From NCBI GenBank assembly GCA_031289955.1, contig JAITOL010000057.1, positions 1 to 35,525 of the forward strand: a stretch of DNA of 35,525 nt. Reading direction: 5' to 3'. Below are positions 22,088 to 31,628 of the stretch, piece by piece. The notes beneath the pieces are model-generated. The model did not search any database and was not told the DNA's origin. It worked only from the letters and a program-made list of their open reading frames with translations. The stretch comes from Synergistaceae bacterium (GTDB lineage: Bacteria; Synergistota; Synergistia; Synergistales; Synergistaceae). The stretch's first letter is position 1, and every line of letters begins with the position of its first letter. The translations under genes were made by a program, and so were the position numbers.

Positions 22088-24226
22088 ATGACGGCCAAAA
22101 ACTCCGAACGCAAGTTCAGCCTGGAGGAAGACGGGGAGTATATAAACCGCGAGCTCAGTTGGGTTCGGTTCAACAGCCGCGTCCTCGACGAGGCCATGGA
22201 CAAATCGAAGCCGCTGCTGGAGCGGGTCAAATTCCTCGCCATATTTTCGAACAACCTCGATGAATTTTTCATGATCCGCGTGTCGGGTCTCATTCGCCAG
22301 CTCAATAACGGCGTTGTAAACCTGCCGCCGGACGGCATGACGGCCGTCGAGCAGCTCGCCGCCATCCGCAGGGCGCTCACCGTCGACGTGAAACGCCAGT
22401 CCGATTGCTGGTACAACGACCTGCAGCCGGCGCTCCGCGAAAACGGCATAGAGATACTCGGCTACGATGAGCTCTCCGACAAACAGCGCATATACCTGGA
22501 CGATTATTTCAAAAACGAGATATTCCCGACGCTGACCCCGCTCGCCTTCGACCCGGGGCATCCGTTTCCCCACATATCGAACCTGAGCCTCAACTTCGCG
22601 CTTGCCCTGCGCGACGAGGCGGGCCAGGCGCGTTTCGCCAGGCTCAAGATACCGGAGTCATTCCCGCGCCTGCTCGTCCTGCCGGCCGACTGCGAGGACA
22701 AGATGGAGAAGATAGGGCTCAGGGGAACGCGATCGGTCGACAGGTTCGTCTGGCTCGAGGATGTGGTCGAGGCGAATATGGGGATGCTGTTCCCCGGCAT
22801 GACGATAGAAAACGCGGAGCTCTTCAGGGTGACGAGGGACGCGGATTTCGAGATAGAGGCGGACGAGGCGGAAGATCTGCTTCGCTCCATCCGGGAGAGC
22901 GTGGAGCGGAGGCGTTTTGGCTGCGCCGTGCGGCTTCAGCTAGAGAAAAACTCCCCCAAGCACATAAGGGAGATACTCACCCGCAATCTGGAGCTCAGCC
23001 AGTTTCAGGTGTACTCCATGAAGTACCCGGTCGGCATGTCGGCTCTCATGCAGCTCTACGGCAAGGTCGACAGGCCGGATCTCAAATTTCCTCCGTTCAC
23101 GCCGCGGATTCCTCCCGAGGTCGCCGACAGGCGCGCGATATTCCATACGATCGCAGAACGCGACGTGCTGCTGTATCATCCTTACGACAGCTTCATGCCC
23201 GTCGTGGATTTCATACGCGAGGCGTCCCGGGATCCGAACGTGCTGGCGATAAAACAGACGCTCTACCGCACGGGAAGCAATTCGCCAATAGTGGAGGCCC
23301 TAAAGGAGGCGTGCACGCGGGGGAAACAGGTCGCGGCCTTAGTCGAGCTCAAGGCCCGCTTCGACGAGGAGAACAACATAGGATGGGCCCGGGCGCTGGA
23401 GAGCGCCGGGGTGCACGTCGTCTACGGCCTGCCCGGGCTCAAAACCCACGCGAAGGTATGTCTCGTCATTCGCCGCGAGAAGGGCGGAATCAAGCGATAC
23501 GTCCACCTGAGCACCGGCAACTACAACGCGGTCACCGCCGGAATATACACGGACTTCGGGCTTTTCACGTCTAATCCGGAGATAGGCGCCGACGCCTCGG
23601 ATCTTTTCAACGTCTTAACGGGCTACTCGATGCAGCGAGAGTACCGCAAGCTCCTTGTCGCGCCTCATACGCTGCGGCGGGAGATAATAGCCCGCATCGA
23701 CAGGGAGATCGAGAGCCACAGGCGAATCGGAGGAGGGCGCATAGTCTTCAAGCTGAACGCCATATCGGACAGGGAGAGCATGGACGCGCTTTACAGGGCT
23801 TCCGCCGCCGGAGTGAAGATAGACCTCCAGGTGCGCGGCATATGCTGTCTGAGGCCCGGCGTCCCGGGTTTGAGCGAAAACATAACCGTTACGAGCATCG
23901 TTGGCAGGTTTCTCGAGCACACCAGGGCGTTTTATTTCCATAACGGCGGACAGGATGAGCTCTACCTGGGCAGCGCCGACCTCATGACGCGCAACCTCGA
24001 CAGGAGGGTCGAGTGCCTCTATCCCGTGGAGGATCCCTCGCTCCGCCGCCGGATAGTCGAGGTGATACTGCCCGTGCATTTCGCGGACGACGTTCAGTGC
24101 TCCTCTCTGGACGAGCGGGGCGAATATTCGCGCACAGCCCCCCGCGAAGGCGGCGGGATCGACTCGCAGCGCTGGATGATAGACAACCCCGGCATGGCGT
24201 CTTTTGGGACGCAAGTCGGACGCTGA
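22088..24226 (+). CDS. ppk1: Polyphosphate kinase 1
   Basis: A 712-residue Ppk1, which reversibly transfers the gamma phosphate of ATP onto polyphosphate at the inner membrane or in the cytosol. The N-terminal domain starts YINRELSWVRFNSRVLDEAM and includes ILFSNNLDEFFMIRVSG-like IFSNNLDEFFMIRVSGL. Two phospholipase-D-like catalytic domains follow. The phosphorylated histidine is H454 in GLKTHAKVCL and the second active histidine is H611 in FLEHTRAFYF; their distance (157) equals that of His435 and His592 in the E. coli enzyme. YLGSADLMTRNLDRRVE near the end is also conserved. GGGGAGGA just upstream of ATG 22088 is a good ribosome site. No exopolyphosphatase gene follows, unlike in enterobacteria. 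Confidence 0.97.
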   Translation: MTAKNSERKFSLEEDGEYINRELSWVRFNSRVLDEAMDKSKPLLERVKFLAIFSNNLDEFFMIRVSGLIRQLNNGVVNLPPDGMTAVEQLAAIRRALTVDVKRQSDCWYNDLQPALRENGIEILGYDELSDKQRIYLDDYFKNEIFPTLTPLAFDPGHPFPHISNLSLNFALALRDEAGQARFARLKIPESFPRLLVLPADCEDKMEKIGLRGTRSVDRFVWLEDVVEANMGMLFPGMTIENAELFRVTRDADFEIEADEAEDLLRSIRESVERRRFGCAVRLQLEKNSPKHIREILTRNLELSQFQVYSMKYPVGMSALMQLYGKVDRPDLKFPPFTPRIPPEVADRRAIFHTIAERDVLLYHPYDSFMPVVDFIREASRDPNVLAIKQTLYRTGSNSPIVEALKEACTRGKQVAALVELKARFDEENNIGWARALESAGVHVVYGLPGLKTHAKVCLVIRREKGGIKRYVHLSTGNYNAVTAGIYTDFGLFTSNPEIGADASDLFNVLTGYSMQREYRKLLVAPHTLRREIIARIDREIESHRRIGGGRIVFKLNAISDRESMDALYRASAAGVKIDLQVRGICCLRPGVPGLSENITVTSIVGRFLEHTRAFYFHNGGQDELYLGSADLMTRNLDRRVECLYPVEDPSLRRRIVEVILPVHFADDVQCSSLDERGEYSRTAPREGGGIDSQRWMIDNPGMASFGTQVGR

Positions 24227-24277
24227 CGTTCGCTGTCACACGACGCGACATCTATTCTGACTTTGGAAGTGATTGTC

Positions 24278-25513
24278 TTGATTGATATGCTGAAATCCAA
24301 AAAAATTTTGGCCATATTGCTGTTAGCTTTTGTAATTATTTCGACAGCGGACGTTATCATCCCGGGAAGAACTTTTTTCCCCGATGAGGGTAGATTTTTC
24401 GATGAGGCGCGAGATATGGCGGAAACTGGAAATTTCGTGACCTTTGTGGATAATAGGGCATGGGAGATGCCTCTTGTCGCGATGGCGTATGCCCCGTTTA
24501 ATAAATTTTTTGGAGGAGGCCCCGCGTTCATCAGGGCGGCCAGAGTTTTTCAGGCGTTTTTGCATATACTCACGGCAATAGGCGCCGCGTCGATAGCTTT
24601 TTCTCTGTTTAAAAACAAAAAGACGGCATTGACAGCGATGTTTTCGATGATTATTTATCCATCTCTTCTGGCCTATCAGGCCATGCTGTTGTCCGAGACA
24701 ATTTTCACCTGTCTGTTGCTGTGGGGCGTTGCGCTGCTTTACCTGTGGGGAGCGGATCATCGGAAAATGTTCGTTTACGTCACGGTCGTTTTGACTTTGT
24801 CTGTCTACGCCAAGGCGGTCATGACGGCGTTGGCGCCGATCCTGACAGGCGCCCGGAGTTTTGTTCTAACCAACGACTGGAAAAAAAGAATGAAGTATGT
24901 GGCGATATCATGCCTGATTTTCATAATTTGCATGTCCCCATGGTGGATAAGAAACCGGCTCGTTTTCGGCGAGTTTGTCCCGTTCACCACTTCCGCTTCA
25001 TGGAATCTGTATCTGGGCAATAATCCCGCGAACCATACCGCCGGAATCGGCGACATTGCCGATGTCGATCAGGAAACCATGCGGCGCATACGCTCTTTAA
25101 ACGATGAAATACTGATTTCAGAAGCATACATGGATGAGGCTAAAACGTATATCCTGGAAAATAAAATGGTTTTTTTGCGCAATATGTGGCTGAAATTCAA
25201 GCGATTCTGGAATTTTACGCCCAACTACAAGGGCGAAATATATTCGACCGCTTTTAAGCTGTACAGCCTGTCCCTTCTTCTGAGTTGGGGCATAGCGTGT
25301 CCGCTCGGTCTGGCCTCGTTTTTGCTGAACGCGCGAAAGTGGAGGGAACTGCTGCCGATATACATCCTGATAGTCTATTACACGTTCATGCATGTTGTGG
25401 TTATCGCCTCTTTGAGATATCGCCTGCCGATCGAGCCGTTTTTCATCATAATGGGAGCGGATTGTGTCAGCAGGATTTGGGGAAAATTTCGCGGGGAAAA
25501 TTTGTCAACTTAG
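24278..25513 (+). CDS. GT-C (ArnT/PMT-like) membrane glycosyltransferase
   Basis: A 411-residue polytopic membrane protein of the glycosyltransferase 39/ArnT type. After the first helix, the periplasmic loop has the acidic motif FFPDEGRFFDEARDMAETGN (D36, E37), and a later RAWEMPLVAMAYAPFNKFFG with the Pro-Leu typical of these enzymes. About ten hydrophobic segments follow, then a periplasmic loop around WNLYLGNNPANHTAGIG and the C-terminal RYRLPIEPFFIIMGA, a common end motif. Such enzymes take sugars from polyprenyl phosphate and add them to lipid A, glycans or proteins outside the membrane. The DNA is visibly more AT-rich than upstream. TTG 24278 is chosen for its spacing to GGAAGTGA; ATG 24287 is possible. 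Confidence 0.78.
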   Translation: MIDMLKSKKILAILLLAFVIISTADVIIPGRTFFPDEGRFFDEARDMAETGNFVTFVDNRAWEMPLVAMAYAPFNKFFGGGPAFIRAARVFQAFLHILTAIGAASIAFSLFKNKKTALTAMFSMIIYPSLLAYQAMLLSETIFTCLLLWGVALLYLWGADHRKMFVYVTVVLTLSVYAKAVMTALAPILTGARSFVLTNDWKKRMKYVAISCLIFIICMSPWWIRNRLVFGEFVPFTTSASWNLYLGNNPANHTAGIGDIADVDQETMRRIRSLNDEILISEAYMDEAKTYILENKMVFLRNMWLKFKRFWNFTPNYKGEIYSTAFKLYSLSLLLSWGIACPLGLASFLLNARKWRELLPIYILIVYYTFMHVVVIASLRYRLPIEPFFIIMGADCVSRIWGKFRGENLST

Positions 25514-25525
25514 GAGTGTGCCTGC

Positions 25526-26875
25526 ATGAATATAAATTTTCGGAAAACAAGCGATGATAATGAATATATTGATTATTTTCAGTTATTTTTCGCGACGGCA
25601 TTATCGTCCGTGCTGCTTCTGATAGTAGTTATACGCGCCGTAAAAACGGGCATCACTTACGACGAAGGCTATACATATATCACGTATGCAAGGGATCTGT
25701 CCATCGACAAATTCCCCGAAATATTCCGCAATGCGGTCGCCAATAACCATTGGCTCAACACTATACTGATAAATCTGGTGCGAAGAGCATCAAACGCGGA
25801 TTTCAACGAATTTCTCATACGGCTTCCTGTCATCGTTTCTTACGCTTTGTATATGATATTGCTGCTGTTCCTCTTTTATAAGAAAAGAATTTCGCTTTGG
25901 GTTTTCTGTTTATTTGTTCTGAGCTATTATCTGAATGAATTTTTTGGATTGGCCCGAGGATATGGTTTTGCGGTTTTTTTAAATACAGCGGGGCTTTTTC
26001 TGTACAATGAATGGAAGTTGACATCAAGAGATATTTTCATTTCGATGGGATTTCTTTGTTTCGCTGTTTCTGCCGCCTCGATCACGTTGTCCCTGCTTGT
26101 CCTGCTTCCTGTCGGTATTGTCGTATTGGCGCGCATGGTTCATGAGCGGCGGCTCGGCTCATACGCAAAGTCGCAAATTTTATGGCTCGTGTTTGTCGGC
26201 GTCATATGCGCGTTGATGGCGGTATATAATTATAATATTTCCCATGGCGACGGACCTATTCCCCCCAGCGGGTCTTCAAATTTATATGGGGCTTTCGCGG
26301 AGGGGTTTGTGCGGATGTTCATGCAGAACGAGCGTTTGGCGAGGGGAATATCCATTGTTTCCGCTGTGGCGTTTGTCGGTTCAATGATATTTTTCGCGAG
26401 GAAAATACCGGCTTCAAACTTCGTGCTTCCTTTTTTCCTGCACCTATTGATATGGTTTCTGGCGCATCTGTTCTCCGGATTTTATCCGGAGGACAGGACG
26501 CTTTTGGCGTCATTCCCTCTGATTGTTCTCTCGATAGTCGAAATAGCGTCGTGGGTCGCCAATTATTTAACCGGCAGCAGATGGAAAGACGTCTACTCCC
26601 TTCTCGCTCCTGGTATAAAAATTTTTGTAGCAATTTTTTTGGCGATTTGTTTTTTCAATAACATTAGTTTGAATTCCACCCATGATTGGAGGAACAATTA
26701 TGACGCGAAATACACGGCTTACGAGGTATATAACAAAAGATCGTCCATTGAGAGTTATCCGCCGGACCTGACGGCTTCCATGACCTTTTATCGCTATAAG
26801 ATCATGTCGGAGTTCGGATTCGATATATTTATGGGAAGATATGTCGGAAGGGGAATTTACGGCGGGGAGAAGTAA
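25526..26875 (+). CDS. GT-C-like membrane glycosyltransferase, second of pair
   Basis: A 449-residue polytopic protein. After the first helix the motif GITYDEGYTY (D46, E47) stands in the loop where GT-C enzymes carry their catalytic acid; ANNHWLNTILINLV and FLIRLPVIVSYALY follow, as in PMT_2-type proteins. I count about ten to eleven membrane segments. A soluble C-terminal part ends in IYGGEK. No closer family could be named. AGGAGTG at 25512-25518 supports ATG 25526. It starts 12 bases after the first GT-C gene and shares its AT-rich base use, so the pair are likely one module with the next gene, which makes the lipid-linked sugar donor. Confidence 0.68.
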   Translation: MNINFRKTSDDNEYIDYFQLFFATALSSVLLLIVVIRAVKTGITYDEGYTYITYARDLSIDKFPEIFRNAVANNHWLNTILINLVRRASNADFNEFLIRLPVIVSYALYMILLLFLFYKKRISLWVFCLFVLSYYLNEFFGLARGYGFAVFLNTAGLFLYNEWKLTSRDIFISMGFLCFAVSAASITLSLLVLLPVGIVVLARMVHERRLGSYAKSQILWLVFVGVICALMAVYNYNISHGDGPIPPSGSSNLYGAFAEGFVRMFMQNERLARGISIVSAVAFVGSMIFFARKIPASNFVLPFFLHLLIWFLAHLFSGFYPEDRTLLASFPLIVLSIVEIASWVANYLTGSRWKDVYSLLAPGIKIFVAIFLAICFFNNISLNSTHDWRNNYDAKYTAYEVYNKRSSIESYPPDLTASMTFYRYKIMSEFGFDIFMGRYVGRGIYGGEK

Positions 26876-26947
26876 TTTTATATTGATTGTTTGAGAGAGA
26901 CGACAGCACGGTAAAGTTTAAGGTTGCCGAAAGGTTTTGATGCGGAT

Positions 26948-28042
26948 ATGGATTGTAAATTATCGCTGATTATTCCCTGCTACAACGAAGCCGGAACGAT
27001 AGAGGAATGTGTTTTGAACGTTATGAATCGATTGGATGTCGATGGATTGGCGCTCGAGATCATCGTGGTCGACGACGCTTCTTCCGACGGGAGCGTCGAA
27101 ATACTGGAGAGGCTCGCGAGGGATCATCCGGAGATAACGATCTTGAAACATGAGCGCAACAGGGGAAAGGGCGCCGCGCTCAGGACGGGCCTCGTGCGCG
27201 CGAGCGGAGATTACGTCGGGATACAGGACGCCGATATGGAGTATGATCCGAGGGATTACGTTAAAATGCTCGAGCCGTGTTTGAGCGGCAAGGCTGACGT
27301 CGTGTACGGATCGCGGTATCTGAAGCCTGATACAAGGCGGATTCTATATTTCTGGCATACCTGGATGAATAAAACGCTGACGTTCGTTTCAAATATGTTT
27401 ACAAACCTCGATATTTCGGATATGGAGACCTGCTATAAGCTGTTCAGGAACGACGTCATTAAAAAAATAGCTCCCGATCTGAAGGAAGACCGTTTCGGCT
27501 TCGAGCCGGAGATAACGGCAAAGGTGGCGTCGTCGGGGCGCCCCGTTTACGAATGTGCCATCTCGTATAACCCTCGATCCTATGAGGAGGGCAAGAAGAT
27601 AGGCTGGCGCGACGGCATCCGCGCGCTCTACTGTATTTTGCATTACAGCGGCCCGACGGCGCCGCTGCCCATGCAAATTCTCATATATCTTTTCATAGGT
27701 TTTGCGTCGATGCTGGTCGATCTGGTCTCATTCTCCGCTCTGACGCATTATGGATGCTCCGTGCGCGTCGCGATTGCGGCGGCATTTCTGGTCGCCGCCG
27801 CCTGCAACTATATATTGTGCGTCGCGATATTATTCAGGCATAAGGCAAGAGGGAGCGCGTTTTCTGAGATAACCGCCTACATCGTCTCCGCGATCATAAT
27901 GTGCGCCATCGATTACGGCGTGACGCTGGGGCTCATCTCCCTGTCGCGGAGTCCGTTCTGGTCCAAATTCTGGGGCGCCGTCATCGGTTTTGCCGGTAAT
28001 TTTATAATAAGGCGCAATTTTATTTTTAAAATTAAACGCTGA
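26948..28042 (+). CDS. GT2 (DPM1-like) polyprenyl-phosphate glycosyltransferase fused to GtrA-like membrane domain
   Basis: A 364-residue two-domain protein. Residues 1 to about 235 are a GT-A glycosyltransferase of family 2, dolichol-phosphate-mannose-synthase-like: LSLIIPCYNEAGTIEECV, IIVVDDASSDGSVEIL, and the metal-binding DAD (D94-D96) in GIQDADMEYDP, then DVVYGSRYLKP. Residues about 240-364 are a GtrA domain of four helices, ending GFAGNFIIRRNFIFKIKR. The first would load a sugar onto undecaprenyl phosphate and the second would assist its flip. ATG 26948 is chosen because the alternative TTG 26924 has a ribosome site touching it; AAAGG (26930-26934) is a modest site for 26948. Fits as the donor supplier for the two GT-C enzymes upstream. 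Confidence 0.85.
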   Translation: MDCKLSLIIPCYNEAGTIEECVLNVMNRLDVDGLALEIIVVDDASSDGSVEILERLARDHPEITILKHERNRGKGAALRTGLVRASGDYVGIQDADMEYDPRDYVKMLEPCLSGKADVVYGSRYLKPDTRRILYFWHTWMNKTLTFVSNMFTNLDISDMETCYKLFRNDVIKKIAPDLKEDRFGFEPEITAKVASSGRPVYECAISYNPRSYEEGKKIGWRDGIRALYCILHYSGPTAPLPMQILIYLFIGFASMLVDLVSFSALTHYGCSVRVAIAAAFLVAAACNYILCVAILFRHKARGSAFSEITAYIVSAIIMCAIDYGVTLGLISLSRSPFWSKFWGAVIGFAGNFIIRRNFIFKIKR

Positions 28043-28055
28043 GTACGCATATAAT
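28026..28055 (+). promoter_or_regulatory. Possible promoter before the GDP-fucose genes
   Basis: A perfect TATAAT (28050-28055) lies 18 bases after TTAAAA (28026-28031), a 4/6 match to the -35 box. It falls in the 71-base gap before fcl. Part of it is inside the preceding gene. Confidence 0.35.
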
Positions 28056-28113
28056 ATGACTCATATAGTTTCTTGCCCAAATTGCTGAATGAGACTGAGG
28101 TGCGCTTGCGGTC

Positions 28114-29067
28114 ATGAATAAAAACCAAAAAATCTACGTCGCGGGGCACAGGGGCATGGTTGGTTCGGCCATACTCCGGAGGCTGCGCGATGACGGGTAT
28201 GGCGATATAGCGATTCGAACCCACGCGGAGCTCGACCTGATGCGTCAGGACGACGTGAACGCGTTTTTCGCGTCCGAACGTCCCGACGTCGTGTTTCTGG
28301 CGGCGGCGCGCGTCGGCGGCATCATGGCGAACATGACGAATATGGCCGCGTTCCTCTACGAAAATCTCGAGATACAGAACAACGTCATGAACGCCGCGAG
28401 ACGAAACGGGACGAAGAAATTCATATTTCTGGGCAGCTCCTGTATATATCCGCGCGACTGCCCCCAGCCGATCAGGGAGGAATATTTTCTCACCGCCCCG
28501 TTCGAGCCGACGAACGAGGGGTACGCGATAGCGAAGGTGGCCGGGATGAAGCTGTGCGGATACCTGGCTCGCGAGGGCGCGTGGGACGGAATGACCGTCA
28601 TCCCGTGCAACCTGTATGGCCCGGGGGATAATTTCGATCCCGGGAGCTCGCATGTCGCGGCGGCTCTGGTCAAGCGCTTCGTGGACGCTGCGGACGCGGG
28701 GGAGCGGGTCGTGACGTGCTGGGGAACCGGCGCTCCCCGCAGGGAGTTTCTTCACGTCGACGATCTCGTCCGGGGCATATTCATGCTGCTCGAAAACAAC
28801 CCATACGGATTCGAGCCGGTGAATATCGGCTGCGGGAGCGACATGACAATACGCGAACTCGCGGATATAATAGCGTCCAAGGTCGGTTTCAAGGGGGAGA
28901 TCATCTGGGACCGCTCGAAACCGGACGGCATGACGCAAAAGCTGATGGACACAACGCGGGCGCGTTCCATAGGGTTTGAGCCGAACATATCGGTCGAGCG
29001 GGGCATGGAGATGTTCATCGAACATTACCGCCGATCCGCCGGGAGAAGAGGTTATGAGACGACATGA
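28114..29067 (+). CDS. fcl: GDP-L-fucose synthase
   Basis: A 317-residue short-chain dehydrogenase of the Fcl/WcaG group, which epimerises and reduces GDP-4-keto-6-deoxymannose to GDP-L-fucose. The NADP-binding loop is [16 protein letters not shown], the [10 protein letters not shown] segment is specific for this family, and the catalytic triad shows in FLGSSCIYP and [13 protein letters not shown] and the C-terminal [16 protein letters not shown] are also typical. The next gene, gmd, overlaps by four bases and makes its substrate, so the two are coupled. Confidence 0.96.
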   Translation: MNKNQKIYVAGHRGMVGSAILRRLRDDGYGDIAIRTHAELDLMRQDDVNAFFASERPDVVFLAAARVGGIMANMTNMAAFLYENLEIQNNVMNAARRNGTKKFIFLGSSCIYPRDCPQPIREEYFLTAPFEPTNEGYAIAKVAGMKLCGYLAREGAWDGMTVIPCNLYGPGDNFDPGSSHVAAALVKRFVDAADAGERVVTCWGTGAPRREFLHVDDLVRGIFMLLENNPYGFEPVNIGCGSDMTIRELADIIASKVGFKGEIIWDRSKPDGMTQKLMDTTRARSIGFEPNISVERGMEMFIEHYRRSAGRRGYETT

Positions 29068-30158
29068 GCAAGACCGCGATAATAACGGGCGTCACAGGGC
29101 AGGACGGAGCGTACCTCTCGTCACTTCTTCTGAAGAAAGGCTACGTCGTGCACGGCGTGAAACGCCGCAGCTCGATATTCAACACGTCGCGCATAGACGA
29201 CCTCTACGAGGATCTTCACAGCGAACAGCCCAAATTTTTCCTCCATTACGGCGATCTCACGGACAGCAGCAACCTGATCCGCATCATACAGGAGACGCGG
29301 CCCGACGAAATATACAATCTCGCGGCTCAGAGCCACGTCAAGGTGTCGTTCGAGACGCCTGAATACACGGCGAACGCCGACGGCATGGGAACGCTGCGCA
29401 TACTGGAGGCGCTTCGGATACTTGGCCTCGAACATCATACCCGATTTTATCAGGCGTCGACGAGCGAACTCTATGGCAAGGTCATCGAGACCCCCCAGAG
29501 CGAGACGACGCCGTTTTATCCGCGAAGCCCCTATGCGGCGGCCAAGCTCTACGCCTACTGGATAACGATCAACTACCGGGAGGCGTACGGAGTGTTCGCG
29601 TCGAACGGCATACTGTTCAACCACGAGTCCGAGCTGCGAGGGGAGACGTTCGTCACGAGAAAGATCACTCGCGCGGTCTCCCGCATCGTCCGGGGCAAGC
29701 AGGACAAGCTGTGGCTCGGGAACCTCTCCGCCAAGCGCGACTGGGGACACGCGGAGGATTACGTCGAGGCCATGTGGCGAATCCTCCAGCACGACCGCCC
29801 GGACGATTTCGTGATAGCGACGGGAGAGACCCGCTCGGTGCGCGAATTCGCGACTGCCGCTTTCAAGCATGCCGGCATGGATATAGAGTGGCGCGGCGAG
29901 GGACTGGACGAGAAGGGCTTTGACAAACATACGGGCAAAGCGATGATAGAGGTCGATCCGAGATACTTCCGCCCGACTGAGGTCGACCTGCTTTTGGGCG
30001 ATCCATCGAAGGCCGAACGTCTGCTGGGGTGGAAGCGCCGCGTGTCGTTCGACGAACTCGTGCGCCGGATGGTCGAGTTCGACATGATGATAGTAGACAG
30101 AAATCAGTCCATAACCGACGCTGGGTTCCACGTGCCGTCGGCGCTCGAGGACAGATGA
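29064..30158 (+). CDS. gmd: GDP-mannose 4,6-dehydratase
   Basis: A 364-residue Gmd that turns GDP-D-mannose into GDP-4-keto-6-deoxy-D-mannose. The N-terminal [70 protein letters not shown] and [13 protein letters not shown] are all family signatures, the last containing the catalytic tyrosine and lysine. It overlaps fcl upstream and manC downstream by four bases each. Together, manC, gmd and fcl form the path from mannose phosphate to GDP-L-fucose, for use in surface glycans. Confidence 0.97.
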   Translation: MSKTAIITGVTGQDGAYLSSLLLKKGYVVHGVKRRSSIFNTSRIDDLYEDLHSEQPKFFLHYGDLTDSSNLIRIIQETRPDEIYNLAAQSHVKVSFETPEYTANADGMGTLRILEALRILGLEHHTRFYQASTSELYGKVIETPQSETTPFYPRSPYAAAKLYAYWITINYREAYGVFASNGILFNHESELRGETFVTRKITRAVSRIVRGKQDKLWLGNLSAKRDWGHAEDYVEAMWRILQHDRPDDFVIATGETRSVREFATAAFKHAGMDIEWRGEGLDEKGFDKHTGKAMIEVDPRYFRPTEVDLLLGDPSKAERLLGWKRRVSFDELVRRMVEFDMMIVDRNQSITDAGFHVPSALEDR

Positions 30159-31567
30159 CGAACCTCCGGGCTCTCATCCTGGCTGGCGGCAGCGGAACGC
30201 GCCTTTGGCCGATGTCGAGGGAGGAAATGCCCAAACAGTTTTTGAGCGTCTGCGGCAATGCCGGCACGCTGCTGCAGCAGACGGCGCGACGCCTCATACG
30301 GTTGACCGACCCGGAAAATTTGCGCGTCATAGCCTCCGGGAAATGGCGCCCACTCGTGTCGCATCAGCTGTCCCTCATCGGGCTGGACGGGGATTTCGTA
30401 ATAGAGGAGCCTGAAGCCCGCAACACAGCGCCCGCCATAGCTCTCGGCCTCGTAAAATTGATCGGGGACGGCGCTTCCGGCGACGATCTCGTGATGGTCT
30501 GCCCGAGCGACCACATAATAGCGGACGAGTCCGCGTTCGAGGCGGCGGTTGCGCTTGCCTCCGAGGCGGCTTCGGAGGGAAACCTCGTGACGTTCGGCAT
30601 CAAGCCGACGTCGCCCGAGACCGGATTTGGTTATATAAAAACTGAAAAATGCGCCTGGAAATGGCTGGCCGTCGATTCGTTCGTGGAGAAACCGGACTGT
30701 GAGACGGCATCGCGTTATATTCAGTCGGGCGATTACTGGTGGAACGGCGGCATATTCTGCTTCCGCGTGTCGGACATGGTGCAGGCGTACCGCGATCATT
30801 TTCCGGAGGGCGCGCATATCTTCGACTCGGCCCCCGGCGACGAGGCCCGGTGGTTTGCCGATACTCCAAAGGAATCCATAGACTATGCCGTGATGGAGCG
30901 AGCCCGCAACATAGCCTGCGTGCCGCTCGATGCCGGATGGTCCGACGTCGGCTCATGGGACGCCGTTTATGAGAACTCGCCTAAGGACGGTCTTCGCAAC
31001 GCCGCGTCGGGCAACGTATCTCTCCACGGAGGGGCGGACAACCTGATAATAGGCGGCGAGCGCCTGATATGCGGAATAGACCTCGACTCGATGATCGTGG
31101 TTGACACGCCGGACGCGCTCTTCGTCTCGCCGCGCGGATCGTCGCAGAAGCTGCGCGGCGTTGTGAGCGAACTCTCGAAGACGCATCGCGACGAGGTCTC
31201 CGAGTCTCCGACGAGCGCCCGCCCGTGGGGCACATACAGCGTGCTCTCGAAGGGCGACCGGCACAAGATAAAGAGGATAGTTGTCTCGCCCGGCAGAAGG
31301 CTCTCCCTGCAATACCACATGCACCGCTCGGAACACTGGGTCGTCGTGAAGGGCACGGCGAAGGTGACAATATTCGAGCAGGGGGGAGAATCCGACGCGC
31401 GCGAAAAGTTCGTCCACGAGGGCGAGAGCGTCTTCGTGCCCAAAGGCTACCTGCACAGGCTGGAGAACTCGGGAAAGATACCTCTCGAGATAATAGAGGT
31501 GCAGATAGGCGAGTATGTCGGCGAGGACGATATCGAGAGGGTTGCGGATGATTTCAGGAGAGGGTAG
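30155..31567 (+). CDS. manC: Mannose-1-phosphate guanylyltransferase / mannose-6-phosphate isomerase (bifunctional)
   Basis: A 470-residue bifunctional ManC/AlgA-type protein. Residues 1 to about 330 are the nucleotidyltransferase ([44 protein letters not shown]), which makes GDP-mannose. The C-terminal part is a cupin phosphomannose isomerase type II ([52 protein letters not shown]). ATG 30155 lies in the ATGA shared with gmd; a longer upstream frame overlaps gmd and has no support. It supplies the substrate of Gmd. Possible alternatives such as only one activity cannot be excluded, but the key motifs of both are present. Confidence 0.95.
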   Translation: MTNLRALILAGGSGTRLWPMSREEMPKQFLSVCGNAGTLLQQTARRLIRLTDPENLRVIASGKWRPLVSHQLSLIGLDGDFVIEEPEARNTAPAIALGLVKLIGDGASGDDLVMVCPSDHIIADESAFEAAVALASEAASEGNLVTFGIKPTSPETGFGYIKTEKCAWKWLAVDSFVEKPDCETASRYIQSGDYWWNGGIFCFRVSDMVQAYRDHFPEGAHIFDSAPGDEARWFADTPKESIDYAVMERARNIACVPLDAGWSDVGSWDAVYENSPKDGLRNAASGNVSLHGGADNLIIGGERLICGIDLDSMIVVDTPDALFVSPRGSSQKLRGVVSELSKTHRDEVSESPTSARPWGTYSVLSKGDRHKIKRIVVSPGRRLSLQYHMHRSEHWVVVKGTAKVTIFEQGGESDAREKFVHEGESVFVPKGYLHRLENSGKIPLEIIEVQIGEYVGEDDIERVADDFRRG

Positions 31568-31579
31568 CGCAAAAAGGTT

Positions 31580-31607
31580 ATAGCATGTGTTGTTTTGTGG
31601 ATGCTAT
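31580..31607 (+). promoter_or_regulatory. Inverted repeat before rfbF
   Basis: ATAGCAT (31580-31586) and ATGCTAT (31601-31607) are exact inverted repeats around a 14-base spacer in the 61-base gap after manC. It might be an operator or a weak hairpin. There is no T-run after it, so it is not a typical terminator. Confidence 0.25.
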
Positions 31608-31628
31608 TCATGATTGGAGGCTGGATTC

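Noticed and set aside
31580-31607. Hairpin before rfbF as a terminator of the GDP-fucose operon
   Set aside because: Stem of only seven pairs, 14-base loop and no T-run after it.
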